64,000 bases of DNA from JAFAGX01 sp035623255 (GTDB lineage Bacteria > Acidobacteriota > Terriglobia > Terriglobales > Acidobacteriaceae): contig DASPTU010000125.1 in assembly GCA_035623255.1 (NCBI GenBank), positions 1 to 64,000 of the forward strand. The letters are read 5' to 3'. Shown piece after piece: positions 59,273 through 64,000 of the stretch (positions are counted from its first letter, which is position 1; every line of letters starts with the position of its first letter). Below the pieces are notes generated by a model. That model was not told the DNA's origin. It worked only from the letters and a program-made list of their open reading frames with translations, and made no database searches. The position numbers were made by a program, and so were the translations under genes.

Positions 59273-59344
59273 TATATTCCTCCCCGGCGCAGACGACGTT
59301 CGCAGCATGCGGCGAGTCAGCGGAACCGCTAGATCACGCGACAC

Positions 59345-59660
59345 TATTATCCAATGCCACTCGAATCTCGTCAGCTTCTGACATCACCGGCACAAGTGAC
59401 TCGCCAACCGCCTTCCTTCTGCGCTGGCTGAAGAAACTTGTTCGCGACATCATGCCGCTGTTGTTGACATCCCTGGAAATAGACCGTCACTCCAGTGAGC
59501 ACCTGATGCCATCGCAAAATGCATCGCCAGACGGCACCAGATTTTGGGCGAAAATGAACTTTTCCCAGTCGCTTTGCGTCCTATGTTAAAGCATCATGTA
59601 TGAGGCCTGCGGAATGTATATTCCTGCGATGCGACAAAGGGACACTCGGGGATCATCCTT
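59345..59660. other. Intergenic region without a supported gene
   Basis: This divergent gap between the aminotransferase and the second CPBP gene probably holds both promoters. A TTGACA occurs at 59464-59469 but no matching -10 follows. A plus-strand open frame with an ATG at 59452 gives 45 codons and has no ribosome-binding site; I do not call it. Confidence 0.5.
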
Positions 59661-60698
59661 ATGACTAACGAGATTCAACGCGGCGATTCGCTCGAAGCCG
59701 CTACATCGGCGACAACCCGTCCCCAGCCCACGCTGCGGAAAGTCTTTATCGGTCCTCGTGGGTTGCGCGCAGGATGGAAGGTTCTCATTTTCGTCCTGAT
59801 CTTCTTCGCTGGGGTTCTCTGCCTGCAACCTCTAGGCAGGCTGCTGGGCCAGATTAACCCCAAGGCGCCGCCACCGCCCGGAGCGGCTCTTCTGCATGAA
59901 TTCCTTGGCATGGCTGCCGTCCTCATCGCCACCGCCATTATGGCCAAATTTATCGACCACAAACCCTGGGGTTACTTTGGAACACCTCTGCAGAACGCAT
60001 TTCGCTCGAACTTCTGGATCGGGGCTGCCGTCGGACTTGGTACATTGGCCCTGCAACTCGAAATCATGCATTTTTGCGGATGGTTCGACTATGGCACGCA
60101 GCAGCTTCATGGCGCCGCAATTGTTGCCTATGGCGGGCTGTGGGCTCTCATGTTTCTGTGCGTCGGAGTGACCGAAGAAGGTGTTCTGCGCGGTTATGTG
60201 CAGCGTGTCACCACCGATGGGCTGAGCAGGTTACCCGGAGGCTGGAGTTTCTGGACTTCCGCTCTGCTCTTCTCAATTGTCTTCGCGGGTGGACATATCT
60301 CAAATCCCGGCGAAAACAGGTTCGGCATCATTATGGTTCTCATCGACGGCATGGTCATGTGCTTTAGTCTTTGGCGTACCGGCGATCTTTGGTTTGCTAT
60401 CGGCAATCACGCTGCCTGGGACTGGGGCGAGACCTTCCTGTTCGGGACACCCAATAGCGGCTTTCGCGGCCAGGACGTTCTTATGAATCCGTCCTTTCAC
60501 GGCCCTCTTCTGCTTGCCGGAGGTACCGACGGTCCCGAAGGTAGTGTGCTGGTGTTGCTGTCAGAGGCGCTGGTCGTCCTGCTTATTGCCTTCATCTATC
60601 ATCGGCGAAGGTTTCCGCTGATCACCGACCATATTCCGGCTGAACAAGGCGATCTTCAGGTGACTTACGCACCTCCTGACCCCGCGACGCGGAATTAA
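59661..60698 (+). CDS. CPBP family intramembrane glutamic protease (2)
   Basis: A 345-residue multi-pass membrane protein. The CPBP motifs are TEEGVLRGY (Glu-Glu...Arg), FAGGHIS and GNHAAWDWGE, all present. About eight hydrophobic spans follow a soluble N-terminus of 35 residues, larger than the first CPBP protein in the window. The last 40 residues are polar. GGGGA precedes the ATG. No substrate is indicated by context. Confidence 0.85.
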   Translation: MTNEIQRGDSLEAATSATTRPQPTLRKVFIGPRGLRAGWKVLIFVLIFFAGVLCLQPLGRLLGQINPKAPPPPGAALLHEFLGMAAVLIATAIMAKFIDHKPWGYFGTPLQNAFRSNFWIGAAVGLGTLALQLEIMHFCGWFDYGTQQLHGAAIVAYGGLWALMFLCVGVTEEGVLRGYVQRVTTDGLSRLPGGWSFWTSALLFSIVFAGGHISNPGENRFGIIMVLIDGMVMCFSLWRTGDLWFAIGNHAAWDWGETFLFGTPNSGFRGQDVLMNPSFHGPLLLAGGTDGPEGSVLVLLSEALVVLLIAFIYHRRRFPLITDHIPAEQGDLQVTYAPPDPATRN

Positions 60699-60915
60699 CG
60701 GGCTCGTTGCAGAGGCAAGGCTGTCACGGAATCTAGGGGACAGTTGTGCACATAACCGTTGAGCTGACCTCCTTCGAGCTTGTTTATTACCTGAGTTCAA
60801 GTCCATTGCTCGGCCCTCGGTCAACGACGAATCAACACCAACTCAAGTAAAATAAAAGCTTGCAACCTTTGCCGATCCCGTCCGCCGGCGACTTCCGGCG
60901 GCGCCTTGAGAGCCA

Positions 60916-62769
60916 ATGCGGCAACTGACCCGTCTCATTCGCTACGTGGCCCCGTATTGGTGGCAACTTCTATCTTCTGTTTTGTTGATGGCATTGGTTG
61001 GCCTGCTCGACGCCTTCCGCGTTCTGCTGGTTGGGCCAGTGCTGGACCGCGTGTTGAATCCTTCCAGCGGCTCGAACGACATTCGGCTTTTTACCATCCC
61101 TGGAACTGGTCACAACATTTACCTGCAGCAGTTCGTGCCCTCGCACCTTCACAATGCGTGGACAATCGTTGCTTACGCCCTTGTTGCCTCAACCGTGTTG
61201 AAGGGAATCTTCGATTACGCTGGCACATACCTGGTGAACTATGCCGGATTCGGCATGATCACCGACTTGAGAAACAACCTGTACGACTCCGTTCTGCGGC
61301 GCTCGGCAACTTTCTTCCAGAAACACACGACCGGCACATTGGTTTCAACCATTGTGAACGACATCGAGCGCGTGCAGTACGCGATGTCGACAGTAATGGC
61401 GGAGTTTCTGCAGCAGCTGTTTACGTTGATCTTCACCGCCATCGTGGTTGTGCTTCTCGGCGGAAAACTCGCCTGGGTGTTATTGCTGTTTGTGCCATTC
61501 ATTATTTATTCGGCGGGAAAGATCGGACGAAGAGTACGGCACACCACTCGCCGTGGCCAGGACAAACTGGCGGACATTCAAAACATCCTGCATGAAACCA
61601 TTACCGGCAACCGCATCGTCAAGGCGTTCAACATGGAGTCGTGGGAGATTGCCCGGTTTCACAAAGCAGCGCGACGTCTTTTCTGGGCTAACCTGCGGTC
61701 CGTGGCCGCGGCCGCGATCAGTTCCCCACTCATGGACATTTTCGGTGCCATCGCGATTGCGCTGTTACTCCTGCTGGGCCGCGAACAGATTGCTCATCAG
61801 CGCATGACAGCCGGAGTTTTTTTTGCCTTCATCGTTGCCGTGTTCAAGCTCTACGATCCAGTACGCAAGTTTGCCCTTTTTAACAACAACTTCCAGCAAG
61901 CCCTTGGAGCATCCTCAGAAATCTTCAAGTTTATGGATACCCAGGATGATGTGCGCGAACGACTGGACGCCGATTCGCTACCTCCGTTTTCGCGCTGCAT
62001 TAAGTTTGATCATGTCACCTTCTCCTATGAGGCCAACGGCGATGAAGGTCGCGAAATTCTGCGCGACATCGATTTGGAAGTCCGTGCCGGCGAGGTCCTG
62101 GCCGTCGTGGGCTCCAGCGGTGCAGGGAAGAGCACCCTGGTTCACCTCGTTCCCCGCTTCTTCGATGTAAGCTGTGGACGATTGCTGATCGATGGTCATG
62201 ATGTGCGCGACGTCACTTTGGCTTCGCTGCGCTCGCAGATCGGCGTTGTCTCCCAGGACACCGTCCTGTTCAACGATACCGTGCGCAACAACATCGCGTA
62301 TGGGCAGCCTAATGTTTCACAAAAGAACGTGGAAGTTGCTGCGCGAGCCGCACTGGCCCACGATTTCATCATGGACTTGCCTGCCGGCTATGACACCGTC
62401 ATTGGCGAACGCGGCATCCGGCTTTCAGGTGGCGAGCGCCAGCGCGTCGCAATTGCTCGCGCCCTGCTCAAGAACGCTCCGATCCTGATTCTCGATGAGG
62501 CCACCTCCGCTCTGGATAGTGAATCCGAGTCGCTGGTGCAATCGGCTCTTGCAAACCTGATGGCGGGACGCACTGTTGTGGTCATCGCGCACCGCTTATC
62601 CACCGTACGCCGTGCTGATCGCATCGTCGTGCTGGAAAACGGCTTTATCACGGACGTGGGCAGTCACGAAACTCTGATGAAGAAGTTTGGCACGTATCGT
62701 CGACTCTATGATCTGCAATTCGTCGATCTGGAACCGCCGAAAGTGGGTACAGTTTCGGGGAGATCGTAA
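60916..62769 (+). CDS. ABC exporter, MsbA-like lipid/multidrug transporter
   Basis: A 617-residue half-transporter. Six transmembrane helices (about 15-340) are followed by a nucleotide-binding domain. Walker A is GSSGAGKSTL, the signature is LSGGERQR, Walker B is ILILDEATSALD, and the H-loop is IAHRLSTV. The exporter layout suits MsbA (lipid A core flipping), but other lipids or drugs are possible. The gene is five bases upstream of yicC, which may be cotranscribed. Confidence 0.9.
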   Translation: MRQLTRLIRYVAPYWWQLLSSVLLMALVGLLDAFRVLLVGPVLDRVLNPSSGSNDIRLFTIPGTGHNIYLQQFVPSHLHNAWTIVAYALVASTVLKGIFDYAGTYLVNYAGFGMITDLRNNLYDSVLRRSATFFQKHTTGTLVSTIVNDIERVQYAMSTVMAEFLQQLFTLIFTAIVVVLLGGKLAWVLLLFVPFIIYSAGKIGRRVRHTTRRGQDKLADIQNILHETITGNRIVKAFNMESWEIARFHKAARRLFWANLRSVAAAAISSPLMDIFGAIAIALLLLLGREQIAHQRMTAGVFFAFIVAVFKLYDPVRKFALFNNNFQQALGASSEIFKFMDTQDDVRERLDADSLPPFSRCIKFDHVTFSYEANGDEGREILRDIDLEVRAGEVLAVVGSSGAGKSTLVHLVPRFFDVSCGRLLIDGHDVRDVTLASLRSQIGVVSQDTVLFNDTVRNNIAYGQPNVSQKNVEVAARAALAHDFIMDLPAGYDTVIGERGIRLSGGERQRVAIARALLKNAPILILDEATSALDSESESLVQSALANLMAGRTVVVIAHRLSTVRRADRIVVLENGFITDVGSHETLMKKFGTYRRLYDLQFVDLEPPKVGTVSGRS

Positions 62770-62774
62770 TCACC

Positions 62775-63662
62775 ATGCCCATCCGATCCATGACGGGGTT
62801 CGCGCAAGTCAATGGGCAGGTAAACAGCAAACTGAATTTCACCCTGTCGCTCAAGTCCGTCAATCACCGTTTTCTCGATTTGCACTTCCGCATGCCTGCC
62901 GACAGCGATGCTCTGGAAATGAAGCTGCGCCGCAAACTCAAGGAACAGATGGCACGCGGCCACGTGGAATTGACTTTGAATCTCCAGCCGTCTGGCGGGG
63001 CCAGCTTCGCTTTGAATCATGAACTGGTCGGAGGTTACATACAGGCATTTCGTGGTGCTGCGGCCGAGTTTGGGTTGGCCGCCGAACCCGATCTCAACGT
63101 CATTCTGCGAATCCCCGGCGCTCTGGACTCAGCAGGCTTGCCCAGAGACTCGGAATTGGACACAGTCGTCCTCTCCAGACTGGATGAGGCCCTGCATCGC
63201 CTGAACGAGATGCGGGAGGAAGAAGGCCGAGGCACCGATCGCGAACTTCGTCAGCTGATGAAGCATGTGCAGCGTGCCTGCCGGGAAATCGAAAAGCATC
63301 GCCAGGCAACGCTGCGGACTTATACCGAGAAACTGAACGCACGTCTCCAGGAATTGATTGGGTCGCAGGTCGAACCCGAGCGCATTCTGCAGGAAGCCGC
63401 GCTGCTGGTCGATCGCAGCGATATTCAGGAGGAGCTTGTTCGCCTCGATAATCACGTGAAACATTTCGTTGCGTTGCTCGATGACGGCGGCGAGATCGGG
63501 AAGAAGCTGGACTTTCTGCTGCAGGAAATGAATCGCGAAGCAAACACCCTACTTTCGAAGACTTCCGGCTTGGCAGGCGAAGCGCTGAAGATCACTGGGT
63601 GCGGATTATCCATGAAGTCGGATATCGAAAAAGCTCGCGAACAGGTGCAAAACCTCGAATGA
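62775..63662 (+). CDS. yicC: YicC/YloC family endoribonuclease
   Basis: A 295-residue protein. The start MPIRSMTGFAQ, the block KSVNHRFLDLHFRMP and the C-terminal GKKLDFLLQEMNREANTLLSK are diagnostic. YicC and YloC act as RNA endonucleases in E. coli and B. subtilis. The gene next to gmk is the widespread arrangement. Its stop overlaps the gmk start as ATGA. Confidence 0.93.
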   Translation: MPIRSMTGFAQVNGQVNSKLNFTLSLKSVNHRFLDLHFRMPADSDALEMKLRRKLKEQMARGHVELTLNLQPSGGASFALNHELVGGYIQAFRGAAAEFGLAAEPDLNVILRIPGALDSAGLPRDSELDTVVLSRLDEALHRLNEMREEEGRGTDRELRQLMKHVQRACREIEKHRQATLRTYTEKLNARLQELIGSQVEPERILQEAALLVDRSDIQEELVRLDNHVKHFVALLDDGGEIGKKLDFLLQEMNREANTLLSKTSGLAGEALKITGCGLSMKSDIEKAREQVQNLE

Positions 63663-64000
63663 CGAACGTCTATATCATTTCCGCACCCTCCGGTTCGGGA
63701 AAATCCACGCTGGTGGAGAAAGTGCGGAAGATTGTTCCTCGTCTCGACTTTTCCATCTCGTATACGACCCGGCCGCCGCGCGGCAACGAACGTGATGGCG
63801 TCGAGTATTTTTTCGTGTCGCGCGAGCAGTTTGACCAGATGGTCCGTCGCAACGAGTTTCTGGAATATGCCGAAGTCTTCGGCAACTGCTACGGCACAGC
63901 AAAACGATTCCTGGAGCAGGCCCAGCAGAGGGGCCACGACCTCTTGCTCGACATCGACGTGCAAGGTGCAGCGCAAATCAAACAAAAAATTCCAGAGGCG
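63659..64000 (+). CDS. gmk: Guanylate kinase (partial, runs off the window)
   Basis: The first 114 codons of GMP kinase. The P-loop is SAPSGSGKST, and SYTTRPPRGNERDGVEYFFV is the GMP-binding lid region; VFGNCYGT and DIDVQGA follow. It would make GDP from GMP. The ATG overlaps the yicC stop by four bases. The 3' end lies outside the window, so it is truncated by the window edge rather than broken. Confidence 0.95.
   Translation, partial: MTNVYIISAPSGSGKSTLVEKVRKIVPRLDFSISYTTRPPRGNERDGVEYFFVSREQFDQMVRRNEFLEYAEVFGNCYGTAKRFLEQAQQRGHDLLLDIDVQGAAQIKQKIPEA

Noticed and set aside
59452..59589. A 45-codon plus-strand frame in the 59 kb gap
   Set aside because: No ribosome-binding site and no recognisable similarity; it lies in a divergent promoter gap. 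The open stretch continues upstream without any start codon.
1..64000. CRISPR arrays, insertion sequences, prophage or toxin-antitoxin modules
   Set aside because: No array of direct repeats, transposase, integrase, phage structural gene or paired toxin-antitoxin frames was seen on either strand.

Overview
The window is about 64 kb of a moderately GC-rich, densely coding bacterial chromosome. The best clue to its origin is four secreted proteins with the von Willebrand factor A-like architecture that is characteristic of Acidobacteriota (the 'VWFA-related acidobacterial domain' family). Also fitting are a SpoIVB-type S55 protease, SYLF, GerMN and CPBP proteins and many secreted proteins of unknown role. 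I infer a soil Acidobacteriota bacterium of the Terriglobia (Koribacter-like) type; no rRNA or marker phylogeny was available to prove it. I found no phage, insertion sequence, CRISPR array or toxin-antitoxin locus, so this looks like core chromosome with lineage-specific secreted proteins.

Layout. 0-12 kb: tRNA-Leu(CAA), an AlkA-type glycosylase, then a same-strand run for acyl-CoA/leucine-type catabolism (B12-binding mutase subunit, carboxyltransferase, HMG-CoA lyase, enoyl-CoA hydratase, thioesterase), histidine ammonia-lyase, an M20 dipeptidase, glycine oxidase ThiO, tRNA-Arg(TCG), a PilZ protein, a double glyoxalase-fold protein and glycosylase Tag. 12-21 kb: a SYLF protein, VWA protein 1, an STN-like Gln-rich secreted protein, UvrA, a CPBP protease, PyrE and MtnA. 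21-32 kb (minus strand): the rimP-nusA-infB translation/transcription operon with an M28 peptidase and YlxP-like protein downstream, an SDR, a secreted unknown, a LacD-type aldolase and RNase PH. 32-35 kb (minus): the tight block DUF1015-amidase-GerMN-RNase PH.

35-44 kb: the overlapping VWA proteins 2 and 3, cysteine synthase and cystathionine gamma-lyase/synthase, CutA, a phosphohexomutase overlapping an FtsB-like division protein, a small secreted Cys/His protein with its own promoter, structured leader and terminator, and ThiG. 44-53 kb: LysA overlapping a GAF-GAF-SpoIIE phosphatase, a T4-Imm-like small membrane protein, VWA protein 4 (metal site lost), and divergently an S55 protease and a large beta-propeller protein. 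53-64 kb: an MFS exporter, an ICMT-like methyltransferase, transketolase, a PNPOx-like protein, an aminotransferase, a second CPBP protease, an MsbA-like ABC exporter, YicC and the start of Gmk, which is cut by the window edge.

Several genes with no Shine-Dalgarno sequence have a TANNNT box 5-8 bases before the start codon. The clearest is cysteine synthase, with a well-spaced -35 box as well. This suggests that leaderless transcripts are common here. Nothing in the window is clearly an undescribed defence or mobile system. The best leads are the MIDAS-less VWA protein beside the S55 protease and propeller protein, the leader of the small secreted Cys/His protein, and the leaderless-promoter signature.
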